Below are positions 31,292 through 42,302 of a stretch of 64,000 bases of DNA, in pieces. Position 1 is the stretch's first letter, and the number at the start of each line of letters is the position of its first letter. The stretch is from Paragyromitra xinjiangensis (taxonomy: Eukaryota > Ascomycota > Pezizomycetes > Pezizales > Discinaceae). The notes beneath the pieces were generated by a model. The model had not been told where the DNA came from. It worked only from the letters and a program-made list of their open reading frames with translations, and ran no database searches. The stretch covers positions 930,001 through 994,000 of the forward strand of contig JBCAMK010000010.1 of the NCBI GenBank assembly GCA_038503065.1, written 5' to 3'. The translations under genes were made by a program, and so were the position numbers.

Positions 31292-34200
31292 TTACATATA
31301 ATCAAGCAAATTTAAATCGGAAATCAGATCATAATAATTATTGAAAGAAAGAACTGCAAGATTGTTGTCTCGAATGAAAGCCAAGAGGGCAGTAACATCG
31401 GGGTTTGCTAAGATGGATTGTGTCCAGCTTTGAGAAAAGTTGGGTCGAGTCGTGGCATTGAGAGGACAATGTAGGACCAGGTGGCACGAGGATAATAATG
31501 CACCGCAGTTGCAAATTGTTGCCGGACGTAGTGGATTGGGATCTGCACTGGTGAGTTCGGTGCGCAGGAGAGAAATAGCTCTGGCTTGGGAACGTCTGAG
31601 GAAACGGGTGGTTTGTGGAGGGTTCAAGGAAACAAGGAAAGGACTTTGCAGTTGCCATTCGTGTAATAATTGAAGTTTTGGTTGCAATTTGAGCCATCCT
31701 AACGTGGTGACTGTATGTGCACAAGGGGGGGAAAAAGATCCCTTCTTAGCTTGTGCGTCTGCTGTTTCGTTACCTGGGATGCCCAGGTGAGATGGGGTCC
31801 AGATCGCGTTCACGTTGCATTGTAGATTGTGTAAAGTTTGAATGTGGGTGAGGGCAGCGCAGAGGAATTGTTTGTTGGATGTAGGATGGCCTGCTAGGGC
31901 CAAGAGGGCATTCTGATTATCGACACAGAGATAAACTGGAAGAGGTAGAATAATGAGATGTCTGAGGAGGTGTGCGAGGGCTTCCTTTATGCCATGAATT
32001 TCGGCGTCCTCGTTTTCACAATGAGGGCCAAGGCAACAGGAATTTGTATAAGAGGAAGTTGGAATTCCATGCTGGTAACGGAGAATGTTCCATCCTGCGG
32101 ATGTGACGCCATTTTCCTGTTTAGAGCCGTCGGAATAGAGTACCCATGCATCATGCAGGGTTTGGAGCCAGTCAAGATGGGTGAGGGATGCAGACTGCTT
32201 GGTGCCCGAAATATGGATTCTTGAGATTGGAAGATACGGTGTGTTGGGAAGGGACAGTGTTTCCAACGGAGGACCGGTGAGAAGTTTGGAAACGAGGGAG
32301 CCAATACGTTGAATGCCTGTTTCTTGCGTGTCGGAAGAATGTAAATGTGTGAGAAGTAATTGATGTAGAGGGTTGAGTGAATTCATTAGAAGTCGAATTC
32401 CATAACGTTGAGAATGCATATTAAGTAAAAGATGGAGTGGGGGTAGGCCTGCTTCTGGAAGTAATTTGTTGATTGGGGTCCAATGGGGGAGGCCTGTGAT
32501 TAGGCGAGCCAGTTTGTGGTATGCAGGGTTGAGGCGGTCTAAGATTGTTTGACTGCCAGTCCACCAGATTTCCGATCCATACAGTGCTCCAGGGAGAGCA
32601 ATGGAATTTGCGAGTTGGTGAAGGAGGTTGGGGGTTGGTCCCTTGTTGTGAGCCAGTTTGCGTATTAACTCGGTTGTGGAACGAAGAGAAGTAGCCGCTT
32701 TGTTGTTGTGTTTATGGAAGAGTAGGCGTTGATCAACGATGATGCCGAGGGTTTTGATTTGTGTAGAAGGAAGTATAAGATTTCCTTGTATGTTAATGGG
32801 GGTGTTCATGCCTGCCTGTTGCAGCTTGGCTTGGGTCGGGATGATGTGCATGAGTTCGGTTTTGGAAGGGAAAAAGCTAATATTGAGATGAACTGCCCTA
32901 TTGAGTTCGGAATTGAATCTCTCCTCTAGTCTTTTAACCGCAAAAGGACAAGTGCGTGCGTTCTGGAGCATGGTATCATCATCGATGTATATGGTGGAAA
33001 GTTCGGTGTTTGTTTGTGGCGAGGATGGGGAATCTAATGCCCCAGCATATATTGTGAAGGCGATGGATGATATTGGGGAGCCCTGAGGGAGGCCGGTTTG
33101 TAAATTATTGCTGGGCCCAATTTCGCCATTGATACGGAAAGCAATCGTGCGATCGGTGGTGAAGCTAGTGAGCCACTGGATACACCATGTGGGGAAAGTA
33201 TAGTGTTTCAGGATGTCTAGGAATCTGGGATAGGAAATGCAGTTGAAAGCATCTTCTATGTCCGTTGCGAGTAATGTGGGGCGTGGAGGTTGTCCATGTT
33301 TGACTTGGAATTGGTGTGGAATTGCATTTTGTTTCCTTGCGTTGGTGAGGAGTAAGAGGAGGGAATCGGTGGCAGAAATGCCCAATCTTGCACCTTTGTG
33401 ATGAGGTTGGAGAGCGCCGTTTAAGGTGGCTATGGATTCGAGTTTTTTGGCCATGAATTTTTCAAGTAGTTTCCCTAAGCAGGAAAGGAGGGAAACTGGG
33501 CGGTGGCTTTTGGCTTGTGTGTAATCAGGTTTGTTCGCCTTGGGTATTGGTACACAATGTGCGATTTTCCATTCATTCAGCATGATGCCCTGGGTGAGGA
33601 GTGCTGTGAATAAAGATGTGAGGAGTTGTGGCCTAGCCCGATGGAATTCTCTGAGTGATAGGTAATTAATCCCATCTGGTCCTACTGCAGTGGACAGATT
33701 GGCTCTCTGTAGGAGCTTTTCTATGTCCAAAGCAGAAATATGAAGGGGTGTGTTGGAAGTGTCCCTTGTTGGTGGTGGAAGGAAGTTTTGGGGGAAGAGG
33801 GGAGGATCGTGAAGGTGTGGAGGGAAGAAAGCAGCATGAAAAGCTTGCGCAATATCATGGGTGGATGTGTTTCCTTCGATATTGTGTATTGAAGGCTTAT
33901 TGCGGGCTTGTGAGCCTTTCATGAGGTTGTAAGCGGAAGATGCTGTCACATTTTGGAGGGAAGTGTGCCAGTGTTTCCATTGTGCAAGTTTAACTTCTTG
34001 CTTCCAGATAGAGCGGAGGGCAGTGGCTTTTTGTTTCCAGTGGGGGAGGGAATTGGGCTTTCGTGACTGTCTTAAGAGCCAAGCAAGTTTGCGTTTGATA
34101 TTGGTGAGAGTGGGAGTCCACCAGTTTTTTGTATGGGTTGATGGTTTGGACATTGGTACTGCAATTTGAATCGCTTCGTGAAGACATTGTGTGATTGCTT

Positions 34201-35035
34201 TTAATGAAAGCAGAGTATTCGCAGGTGTGGAGAAAGACAGGAAAATATCAGCATTCTGGACAGATTGGTGAAAGAGGGGCCAATCTGTTTTGGAATAAAG
34301 AGGGCGTGATATGTATGAGGGTGGTTGAAGATTTAGAATGGTTTGAGTCAGGAGATGATCGGAGTTATGTTGATTGTGTGTGATGGCTGCCCAATGTCCC
34401 AATTGAGCATCTAGACCCCTGGCGAAAGTGAGGTCAATAGCCGTGGGGGAGGAACCATTTCTGGGGAAATGCGTTAGGGTGCCTGGTTTATTGAGAAGTG
34501 TGAAGTGTTTATCTTCAAGGAAGTTGATAAGGGTTTGCGTAATGCTTGCATATTTAGAAAAGAGGTGTTGGTCAGCTTCGGAGTTAGGTCCGTACCACCA
34601 AGGGTTATGGAGATTGAAGTCACCTGTGAGGAGGGTGTTTCGATGAAAGTGATGGTCGAAGATTGGAAGGTGTAGGTCTTTTGCCGGTTGTAAATATAAA
34701 TTGCAAATGTCCAATGTGGTGAGGCTGAGGGTGCATCGAATTGTGATGAGATTTGGGTTGGGTTGCATGGTGACTGAGGTTTTGATGCCTCGATTTTTAC
34801 GAACGTATATTACTACTTTGGGGGCTAGGTTCGAATGTACTGGGAAAAAGGCATCGAATTGTCGGGCAAGCGGAGGAAGGTTGTTGTGATCCAGCCAAGG
34901 TTCTTGAAGTAAAAGAAAAATTATTGAAAAATTACTGTCTGCGTCGATGATTGCTGAAAGGGTGGAGGCCTGACCTTTGGCACTGTTCAACTGCTGTACC
35001 AGGGTGTTGCCGTTTGTGTTGGGTTGTGCCATCAT
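31292..35035 (-). CDS. LINE F ORF2: endonuclease, RT, RNase H (complete)
   Basis: This 1247-residue protein starts MMAQPNTNGN in the overlap TAATGATGG with the ORF1 stop. The endonuclease has LLLQEPWLDHN, LTGDFNLHNPWWYG, TAIDLTFARG and SDHLLTQT. RT has SHRPVSLLSCLGKLLEKF, LATDIEDAFNCI, GLPQGSPISSIAF and IYIDDDTML. RNase H has LYSDGSKQENGVTSAGW, DAEIHGIKEAL, LCVDNQNALLAL and HLGIPGNETADAQA. The C-terminal motif is CNCGALLSSCHLVLHC. The single frame is unbroken, the only intact TL2 ORF2 here. Its own ORF1 is truncated, so it would depend on ORF1 protein from another copy. Confidence 0.93.
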   Translation of the reverse strand: MMAQPNTNGNTLVQQLNSAKGQASTLSAIIDADSNFSIIFLLLQEPWLDHNNLPPLARQFDAFFPVHSNLAPKVVIYVRKNRGIKTSVTMQPNPNLITIRCTLSLTTLDICNLYLQPAKDLHLPIFDHHFHRNTLLTGDFNLHNPWWYGPNSEADQHLFSKYASITQTLINFLEDKHFTLLNKPGTLTHFPRNGSSPTAIDLTFARGLDAQLGHWAAITHNQHNSDHLLTQTILNLQPPSYISRPLYSKTDWPLFHQSVQNADIFLSFSTPANTLLSLKAITQCLHEAIQIAVPMSKPSTHTKNWWTPTLTNIKRKLAWLLRQSRKPNSLPHWKQKATALRSIWKQEVKLAQWKHWHTSLQNVTASSAYNLMKGSQARNKPSIHNIEGNTSTHDIAQAFHAAFFPPHLHDPPLFPQNFLPPPTRDTSNTPLHISALDIEKLLQRANLSTAVGPDGINYLSLREFHRARPQLLTSLFTALLTQGIMLNEWKIAHCVPIPKANKPDYTQAKSHRPVSLLSCLGKLLEKFMAKKLESIATLNGALQPHHKGARLGISATDSLLLLLTNARKQNAIPHQFQVKHGQPPRPTLLATDIEDAFNCISYPRFLDILKHYTFPTWCIQWLTSFTTDRTIAFRINGEIGPSNNLQTGLPQGSPISSIAFTIYAGALDSPSSPQTNTELSTIYIDDDTMLQNARTCPFAVKRLEERFNSELNRAVHLNISFFPSKTELMHIIPTQAKLQQAGMNTPINIQGNLILPSTQIKTLGIIVDQRLLFHKHNNKAATSLRSTTELIRKLAHNKGPTPNLLHQLANSIALPGALYGSEIWWTGSQTILDRLNPAYHKLARLITGLPHWTPINKLLPEAGLPPLHLLLNMHSQRYGIRLLMNSLNPLHQLLLTHLHSSDTQETGIQRIGSLVSKLLTGPPLETLSLPNTPYLPISRIHISGTKQSASLTHLDWLQTLHDAWVLYSDGSKQENGVTSAGWNILRYQHGIPTSSYTNSCCLGPHCENEDAEIHGIKEALAHLLRHLIILPLPVYLCVDNQNALLALAGHPTSNKQFLCAALTHIQTLHNLQCNVNAIWTPSHLGIPGNETADAQAKKGSFSPPCAHTVTTLGWLKLQPKLQLLHEWQLQSPFLVSLNPPQTTRFLRRSQARAISLLRTELTSADPNPLRPATICNCGALLSSCHLVLHCPLNATTRPNFSQSWTQSILANPDVTALLAFIRDNNLAVLSFNNYYDLISDLNLLDYM

Positions 35036-35309
35036 TAAACGGTGGGGGTGTCCTTATTGGTGGAGCGGAGGTTAGCAATGATTTTTGCGTAGTGGGTGCA
35101 TGAGTTGCGTTCGAAAGCCTTGTGGGATTGGTTGCAGTTGATGCAGCGGATTGGGGGGTGTGAACACTTGGTGCCGGTAGGACAGTTGGGGGTGTTGCAA
35201 GGGTGTTTGGATGTTTCGTGAGATTCTGCACAGATTGCGCAAACGTTGTCCTTCTTGCAAGTTTGTTGGTGGTGCCCATAAGCTTGACACTTTCGGCATT
35301 GGGTGGTGG
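35035..35309 (-). pseudogene. LINE F ORF1, C-terminal knuckles only
   Basis: The residues TTQCRKCQAYGHHQQTC, CAICAESHETSKHPC and CINCNQSHKAFERNSC match the three knuckles of LINE G ORF1. Upstream coding sequence is replaced by the diverged LTR at 35310. The stop overlaps the ORF2 start as TAATG. Confidence 0.88.
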
Positions 35310-36042
35310 TGTAACGGATCCACAAGGCTGTTACATGCGAAAGGTAGAATAGACCCGGGCAGACGGAGAGGTACAAGGACCAGCATGAGTGGAGTAGCTA
35401 CCACATGCTAGGGAACACCAGTACCCCGCTGACCTGGTGGTTAGGAACATCCGGAGGTGCTAAGGCTGACGGGCCTGTAGCAGATCTCCGATGACATCAA
35501 GCACATAGAAATGCGGTTGAGTTCCTAATCCACCTGTGCATGCCCCACCAGCTATGACTGATAGGCGGCGCAACTGGGAGAACTATTCTAGCGTACACTT
35601 GACGCAACTATGGACTGATCGGCGCCATGCAAGTAGTCCTGCAGGACTAGGCTGGCGGATCATAGAGTCCTGACTGGTAGAACAGTGCATGAGGAGCGGT
35701 TGCACATAAGGTGCAGAACTCCAGCGGAATGTGAGAGAACACTTCCGAAGAGACCCGCCCATGATCACTGACAGGATTCAGGGTTAACCGGATCCCCCAG
35801 CTGAGTAGAACTGAGTAGAGGCGGCGAGCATGCAGTACTACAAGTACTGGCGAGCCCCGCCACCAGTTGCTCTTCTCCATCTTCAACCAGAGACCTAGTG
35901 ACGAGAATTACCGAGTTCCGCCCTTAAGATTATTGAGTATACTGCACGAAAATACTTTAAGATCTCAGCCTGACTTTAGTATAAGCAACGGCCGTTTTCC
36001 TACCTAGCAATAGCAGTTGTCTAGAGGACCACCCCTGTTACA
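35310..36042 (+). repeat. Diverged LTR related to GY1
   Basis: It runs TGTAACGGAT to CCCCTGTTACA, 733 bp, and follows the GY1 LTR in order with many differences (for example CTTAAGATTATTGAG and AACGGCCG are kept). No polypurine tract or primer site adjoins either end, so it is best read as a solo LTR of a sister family. The flanks GGTGG and TATAG do not match, which points to recombination at this spot. Confidence 0.75.
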
Positions 36043-36243
36043 TATAGAGCCACAGATGGCAGGAAGGAAAGGGCGAGGAAGTTGATTTGTGAGAAGTGGG
36101 GCGACCAATGGGAGGAGGAATTCGATCCACAAGTGTACCGCCTGCGCCAATTCTCAGAGCATTTCCTACGTCAATTAGCGGCAATTGCTCGAGATGGGTG
36201 GTCAATGAACCAAGCCTGGAAGGCGCTGGATGCAGGCTATCGA
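36043..36243 (+). pseudogene. Orphan 67-codon open fragment between two LTRs
   Basis: One frame is open across the full 201 bp (begins YRATDGRKERARK, includes KWGDQWEEEFDP, FSEHFLRQLAAIARDGWS, and ends ALDAGYR). The mix of charged and aromatic residues looks like coding sequence, but I do not recognise the family. It has no start or stop of its own and is bounded exactly by the diverged LTR and by a GY1 LTR tip. It could be a piece of a host gene or of another element. Confidence 0.45.
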
Positions 36244-36273
36244 TGTAACGGGTACGCTGTTACTGCCTCTAGC
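36244..36273 (+). repeat. Tip of a GY1 LTR next to LINE A
   Basis: Thirty bases starting TGTAACGGGTACGC and ending TACTGCCTCTAGC are the LTR end in plus-element orientation. LINE A enters at the usual site. The rest of this LTR is expected beyond LINE B and the Helitron, outside the window. Confidence 0.85.
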
Positions 36274-36479
36274 GTTTTAGTGTTTTAGTGTTTTAATTCT
36301 ACGGCCCTAATACTAAAGTATATCGCCTCATCCACCGCCAACTACAAATAAAACCTCCCCGTTAAAAACAATCAAACTTATAACAATCATAAAGGAAAAA
36401 TAATAAAAAAAACCCTTCAAAAGAAAAGATAACTGAAAGGAAAAGCAAATCAATCATCTTCCTCCTAATCGCTAAAATT

Positions 36480-39400
36480 TTATAACCCTATCAGGTTAAT
36501 ATAAGAAAAAAACTCGGAAAAATTTAACTTAGGCGAAAAGAAAATATTCCAATCTGGTTCTGAAGCTTTAAAGAAATCTTGTCGTTCTTTGGTTCTGAGT
36601 TTGCAGGACATAATGCAGTGGTAGGAGCCATCCTGTTCGCTGCATGTGCATGTGAGGGGATCGGTGAATCCAGTGGGATCAATAAAGTGCGCTTGATTGT
36701 GTATTTGCACGAGTTTGGAAAAATGTTTTCGTGAAAGTGATGTGAGGTGTTGCGCGATGTGGAGTGCAGGGGGCTTTGTGATGTCGGAGGCCCATGATTT
36801 GAGTAGGTGTTTCTTGGGTAGGAGTGAAAGATGTCCTAGGGTAAGGCGGTGCCATGGGCAGAGGGGTTTGTTATGGGCGAGTGTGGCCAATTGATCAGCT
36901 TTCTCATTGCCAAAGATTTGTGTGTGGGAGGGAGTCCATATGCCATGGATGGAGCATCCTATGTTTTGGAGTGAATTGCATGCGTTGAGTGCATGCCATA
37001 GGTATTCTTTGTTGTGTGTGTAACGGGGGTAGGCCTAGGTAGGTAGGCTAGGTGTACGGCCGTTGCGAAATGGATATAGATCAAGTTCAGAATCCGATTC
37101 TTTCGTGCAAACTACTCAAGAATCTTAAGGGCTCTATTATCGCTGAAGAAAGAGCAGCAGGGTGGAGCATTCGCGATGTATTTAACACCTGCGTTCCGCA
37201 GTCCTCACTCTGCCGTGCTCTAGTGGGGGACTGGGTTTGACCCGGAGTCCCATTGCCAAATGGACTGGTGTTCTACTCCGGAAGACCTTCCGTACTTCCG
37301 GGGGCTATGCTCTAAGAGCTGCCGCACCTCCATTAGCAATCTGACCACTCTAGACTCTATGAACCACCGGCATAGTCCTGCACACTGCAGTCCTACATGC
37401 ACGGCGCAGTTCAGTCTAATCCGCATGTGTTTTACTAGTAGATAGCGCTGCCAGTGCGTTGCCTGTCAGCTTCCGCTGATGCATACTGCACAGGTTGATT
37501 CAGAACTCTACCACTTCCTCGGAGTGGTAGATGCAGCCGTCTATGTGCTTCCAGCTCGTCAGCTGACGCACATGCGGTTCCTCTGTATCAACCAGATCAG
37601 TGGGACGCGGTAGCTCTCTGCATGTGGGAGCAACCCCACCGATGCAGGCTCCTACAGTCCCATCAGTCCGGCCCTGATCTACTACGCATACTAGAGGCTG
37701 TAATGGCGTACCCGTTACAGTGTGTGGGTCCTCCTGCGAGTGACTTTAGGGCATTTTGGTTGTCGACGCATATATAAATGGGAGTGGGATAAATTATGTG
37801 TTGGAGCAAGAGGGCTAAAGATTCTTGTATGGCGTGAATTTCAGTGTCTTCATTTTCGGCGTGGTATCCGAGTGCGCAGGAATGTGTCTAAGTTTGAGTG
37901 GTGATGCCATATCGTATGTGGGCGATGTATGTTGCGGAGGATGAATGTCCATTATCGTTGAGGGAGCCATCTGTGTAAAGGAGCCAGGCATTTTCGATTG
38001 TGCCTGTCCAGTTGATGTGTTGCGTGGCTGTTTGTTGTTTGGAAAGTTGGGAAATTTGTAGAGAACTTGATGTGAGGAAGGGAGGGTGAAAGGAATATTC
38101 GAGTCTTTCGAGGGTTTGATTGTTAATGAGGGGTTGAAGCAAGGATGCTATTCTTTTGAGTCCTGTGCCTTTGTATTCTGTTGTTTGTGGAAGAAATTTG
38201 AGTAATGGAAGGAAGGCTGGGTTGTGTGCATTATTTTTTAGGATGCGGATGCCGTATTTTTGTGAATGATAATCTAGTAATAAATTGAGCGGTGGTAAGG
38301 CGGCTTCGCGTAGTAGGTTGGTTATTTTGGTGTATCTGGGAAGGCCCGTGATGAGGCGGGCAAGGCTGTGATATACTGGTTGAATATTATCTATTATGGT
38401 GGGTGCGCCTGTCCACCATATGGGGGAGTCCCATAGCATTTTGGGGATGTGAACTATGTGTAGTATGTGATGTATTGTGGCGGGAGTGAGATGTATAGAC
38501 TTGAGGAGAGGATAAATGGCTCCTTTGGTTTTGAGTAGGGAAGCGACGATGTGATGAGTGTGTTGATGGAAGGTTAATCTTCGGTCAATGATGAGACCTA
38601 GCATACGATTTTGTTCGGTGGGTGAAATGCTTTGGTCGTAGAGTGTGATGGAAGTGGGAGAAGGATCTTTGATTCTGGAACTGAGTCTCAAATGCATGAG
38701 TTCTGTTTTTGGCGGGGAGAAGAGGATGTTGAGGTGTGAGCCACTTTCGATTTTAAGGTTGAGGCGCTGTTGTAGTGTCATGGTGGCAAATTTTTGTGAA
38801 AAGCTTGCTTGTAGCATGGCGTTGTCATCAATATAGGTGTTAGAATAAGTAAGATTGGAGGGTGATGGTTCGGTGTCTAATGCGGCACTGTATATGGTGA
38901 AAGCAATGGAAGAAATGGCAGATCCTTGAGGGAGTCCGCTGTTGAAGGATAGTGTTGGACTTGTGGTACTGTTAAATCGGAAGGCTATTGTTCGGTTGGT
39001 GGTGAAACTTTGGTACCATTGTATTAAATATGTGGGAAACTTGAAGTGAAGGAAAATTGCGGTCATTTGTTGATGAATGACGCAGTTAAAGGCTCCTTCG
39101 ATGTCTGTGGTAAGGATAGAGGGTTGTAATTGTTTCTGATGTCCTGTTGTGGCGGGGATATCAAGCCAGGATTGTGATGGTGTGATGATTTGTTGAAGGG
39201 CGTCTATTGCTGAGATGCCCGTGCGTCTGCCTGTGTGTTGATGGTTGATTGCTCCGGAATTTATTGCAGCGATTTCTAGTTGTCTGGTAATGATGCGTTC
39301 TAAAAGTTTGCCAAGACATGATAATAGTGAAATGGGGCAATAGGCGTTGGGCTTTGAATAATCGTCTTTGCCTGTTTTAGGTATAGGTGTGACGATTGCT

Positions 39401-40876
39401 TGTTTCCATATGTCAGGGAAGGCGCCAAAGTGAAGGGCAGCTGTGAATATTTTTGGGATGAGTAGGGGAGCGGCCTGATGGGCATGTTGTATGTGAGGAT
39501 AGAGGATTCCGTCAGGTCCTGGAGCGGATGCGGGGGAAATTTTGGCGAGCAGTTCAGAAATTAGCTCTGAAGTGATGTGGGGTGTGTTGAAGGATTGATC
39601 TGAGGCGGGTGGGGGAAGCCAGTTTTGTGGTAGTGGCTGGGGGGAAGCGAGGATAGATGGGAAGAAGGTGGATTTGAAAGCATTGAATTGTGCTTCGAAG
39701 TTGGGTGCGTTATGTAGAGGTTGTATGGTTGTGGGGGGTCTGCGGCCATTGGTTTGCTTGATGGCCTGCCAGATTTGTTTGGGGTCATTGGTGGATAAGT
39801 GTTGGTGCCAGTGGTGTTTCTTGGCTTCGTTTATTTCAATTTTCCATTGTGTTCGAAGGTTTTTAAGGAGGCTTTTGGCGTGCTGTGGTGGATTGGGTAG
39901 TTTGAGTATGTGATTGATGGTGTTTATTTTCCTTTTGAGTTTGGAAAGTTCGTTGGTCCACCAGCCTTTGGAGTGTTGGCTGGGCTTTGATAGCGGTATG
40001 GCTGTGATGGTGGCAAATTGTATGAGAGAAGTGAGCTGTTCGCACTTTGGTGGTTGCGCTGGCGCTAGTGGGTTGGGAACTATTGAGTGCTGATTGCTTG
40101 ATTATGTTGTGGAATTGAGTCCAGTTTGCTCTGCTGAGGTTGCGTTTGGGTGTGGCTGTGGGTTTTGGTGGAAGAAATATAGTGGTTGTGATTAAGGTGT
40201 GGTCAGAGTTATCTCTGAGTTCTTGATCGGATTGCCACGTTATGAGATATTGTTGTATATTTTTAAATAGGGTGAGATCAATGATGGAATTTCTGTTGCC
40301 ATTTCTGGGGAAGTGCGTGAAAGTTCCTGGGTGATTGATGAGTTGATAATTGTGATCTTCTAGCCAATCAACAAGTTGGTTGGCTGTTGGTCTGGTGTTG
40401 TTGATGGAGGTGCGGTAGGTGTCGGTTTCAAGTCCATACCACCATGTGTGGTGTAGATTGGTGTCTGCTAATATTATGTGCCTGGGAAGGAAATTGTGCA
40501 TATTGAGATAAGTGTGTGTTGTTGGTGTGTGGTTGGCGTAAATATTGGAAATTTCAATGTCACCTATTGCTGTGGTGATGATTATTGATATAGTGTTGTT
40601 AAAGAAGGAAGTTGAAATTCGTGGATTGAGATTCATATTGGCATTGATGTAAGTGACGCATTTGGGGTTTTGATTTGTTGGTGAAAAGCGATAAAAATTT
40701 GTGATGTTTGGAGGTAGGCCCTGGGTTTCTGACCATGGGTCCTGTAGTGCAAGTATGGCGAGTTGGGTGTTGATGTTTGCATGACGGAGTACTGAGAGAG
40801 TAGAGGCCTTTCCTTTAGCGCAATTCAGTTGTTGCACTTGGGCTATGCCTGTAATGTGTGTTGTGTGTTTAATCAT
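36480..40876 (-). pseudogene. LINE A ORF2, disrupted
   Basis: It starts MIKHTTHITG in the ATGATTAA overlap with ORF1. Endonuclease motifs LALQDPWSET, LADTNLHHTWWYG and SDHTLITT are kept. A small deletion near 40050 (TTKECEQL became TTKVRTAH) shifts the frame. RT (LTTDIEGAFNCV, GLPQGSAISS, TYIDDNAML) continues in the new frame. RNase H begins LYTDGSLNDNGHSSS and stops at a TAG at 37890-37888, where other copies have Tyr. The solo LTR at 37019-37719 splits the rest. Without these three lesions it would match LINE C closely. Confidence 0.92.
37019..37719 (-). repeat. Solo GY1 LTR in LINE A
   Basis: It is 701 bp from TGTAACGGGG to CCCGTTACA, flanked by the 5-bp duplication GTGTG (37014-37018 and 37720-37724). 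The empty site reads straight through in LINE B near 43385. It has no internal region, so it is the product of LTR-LTR recombination. On the minus strand it reads in the TGTAACGGGTACGC orientation. Confidence 0.95.
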
Positions 40877-42302
40877 TACGGTTGTTGATTTTTTGTGCGC
40901 GTTGAGCAAGGTAGAGTGCTCTGGTCTTCATCTTTTCAGGGCAGTCGATGGCGGTGTGTTGATTGGTGTTGCAGCAGGCGCATCTGAGTGGCATGTGTGT
41001 ACATCTGGCACCTCCTTTGCATGTGATTTGGTCGCATTTGTGGTGTTTGGTGTGGTGGGCAAGTGCGCAGATGGCACAGGTGACTTCTTGCTTGCAGGTG
41101 GCGTCATGGTGTCCTAGTTTTTGACAGTTTTGGTATTGGGTGGTTGGATTGATGGGGTGGTATTCGCGGATTTTGCATGTGGCGTTTAGGATGTTAAGGT
41201 AGGTAAAGCCTAGGGCTTTGAGGGTGTGTTTGGCTGGTAGGGCGATGACAATGGAGGAGGCTTTTTTGCCAACGCATTTCTCTTCTGTGGATAGCCATCT
41301 TGGGGCTTGGGCAAGTTGTACATCAGGTAGGGTGGCTTGAAGGGCATTGGTGATAGTGGTGGGTGTAACGGGTTCGAGATTAAAGTAGAGGGGGACAGCG
41401 TCAATGATGAACTTAGACCACCTGCTGTTGACTCTGATGTTGGTGATTGGGATTTTGAGGAGGTTGCATGCCGAGGTGATTTCATGTTCATATTGTTCAA
41501 TGAACTTGTCAGCTGCTTCGTTGGGTTTGGTGGTGAGGATGAGGTTGTCATTGTTGGTTTTGCGTACTGCTAGGATGCAGGTGTTGACGGCTCCTAGACG
41601 GTTGTTGATAGCGTTGAGTACAGAGTCTGGGGTGGCTGAGGTGGGAAGGGGTTCAGTGAGCTCAACTATGATTTCTCTTTTGTCGGTGGTGAAGTCAGGC
41701 TTGTACAGTGGTTGAATTTTTGGGGTTTTGCGGTTAGTGACGGTGGTGAAGTTGTTCTCACCAGGTGCTGTTGTGGCTTTGCTGGTGTAGGTTTCTTGTG
41801 CTTTGTTGGTGGTGTTGGAAGGTTTATTAGTGTTTGTGGTGGGAGGTTTGCTGTTTGTAGCGGGGGTGTTAACTTTGGCATTTTGATTGGTTTGAAGATG
41901 CAAAAGTCTGGCGTCTAGGGATCGGACAGTGTTTTGGAGGGAAATGTTTTGAGCTTTGATTTCCGCGAGTTTGGAGGTGGTGTTAGTGTTTTGGATGTTG
42001 TTAAATTTGATTTGGGCCAGGAGAGTGTCCATTTGTCTCTCAAATTCGTCTTTCATCGAGTTGAATTGGCTCTGAATAAACCATGCGAGATAGTTGGTGG
42101 AGGTGGCATTGGTCATGTTTGCCATGTCTTCGGCGGGGATTTGGGTGAAGTTGAGGTTGGAGTTAAATTCCTGACCTCCGACGCTTTCGTTGTCGTTATG
42201 TTCACTGGAGGAGCTGCTGTGGTTGGAGGTGGGTTTTTCTTCCATTGGGAGGTCTGCAGGATCAAAGGCAGAGAGGGCAGTACTGCCTTCAGGTGCAGAC
42301 AT
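40869..42302 (-). CDS. LINE A ORF1 (Gag-like zinc-knuckle protein)
   Basis: It has 477 residues with the same layout as LINE C ORF1: acidic head, coiled-coil-like region, Thr/Asn/Pro linker, central domain and three knuckles. The first knuckle reads YQNCQKLGHHDATC, with Tyr replacing the first Cys of the CX2CX4HX4C pattern, so that knuckle is probably weakened. The others (CAICALAHHTKHHKC and CACCNTNQHTAIDC) keep their cysteines. The frame is intact from MSAPEGSTALSAFDP to the stop overlapping ORF2. Confidence 0.9.
   Translation of the reverse strand: MSAPEGSTALSAFDPADLPMEEKPTSNHSSSSSEHNDNESVGGQEFNSNLNFTQIPAEDMANMTNATSTNYLAWFIQSQFNSMKDEFERQMDTLLAQIKFNNIQNTNTTSKLAEIKAQNISLQNTVRSLDARLLHLQTNQNAKVNTPATNSKPPTTNTNKPSNTTNKAQETYTSKATTAPGENNFTTVTNRKTPKIQPLYKPDFTTDKREIIVELTEPLPTSATPDSVLNAINNRLGAVNTCILAVRKTNNDNLILTTKPNEAADKFIEQYEHEITSACNLLKIPITNIRVNSRWSKFIIDAVPLYFNLEPVTPTTITNALQATLPDVQLAQAPRWLSTEEKCVGKKASSIVIALPAKHTLKALGFTYLNILNATCKIREYHPINPTTQYQNCQKLGHHDATCKQEVTCAICALAHHTKHHKCDQITCKGGARCTHMPLRCACCNTNQHTAIDCPEKMKTRALYLAQRAQKINNRND

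Larger units (their letters stand above)
31042..35309 (-). mobile_element. LINE F: TL2 LINE with intact ORF2, 5' part missing
   Basis: On the minus strand it holds the end of ORF1, a complete ORF2, a 3' UTR and an A-rich tail (T run at 31042-31055). The 3' UTR has ATGGCCTCATCCACCACC (31119-31136, plus strand) next to a GTAT/ATAC hairpin. Its 5' side is cut by the diverged LTR at 35310. No target duplication can be assigned. Confidence 0.88.
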
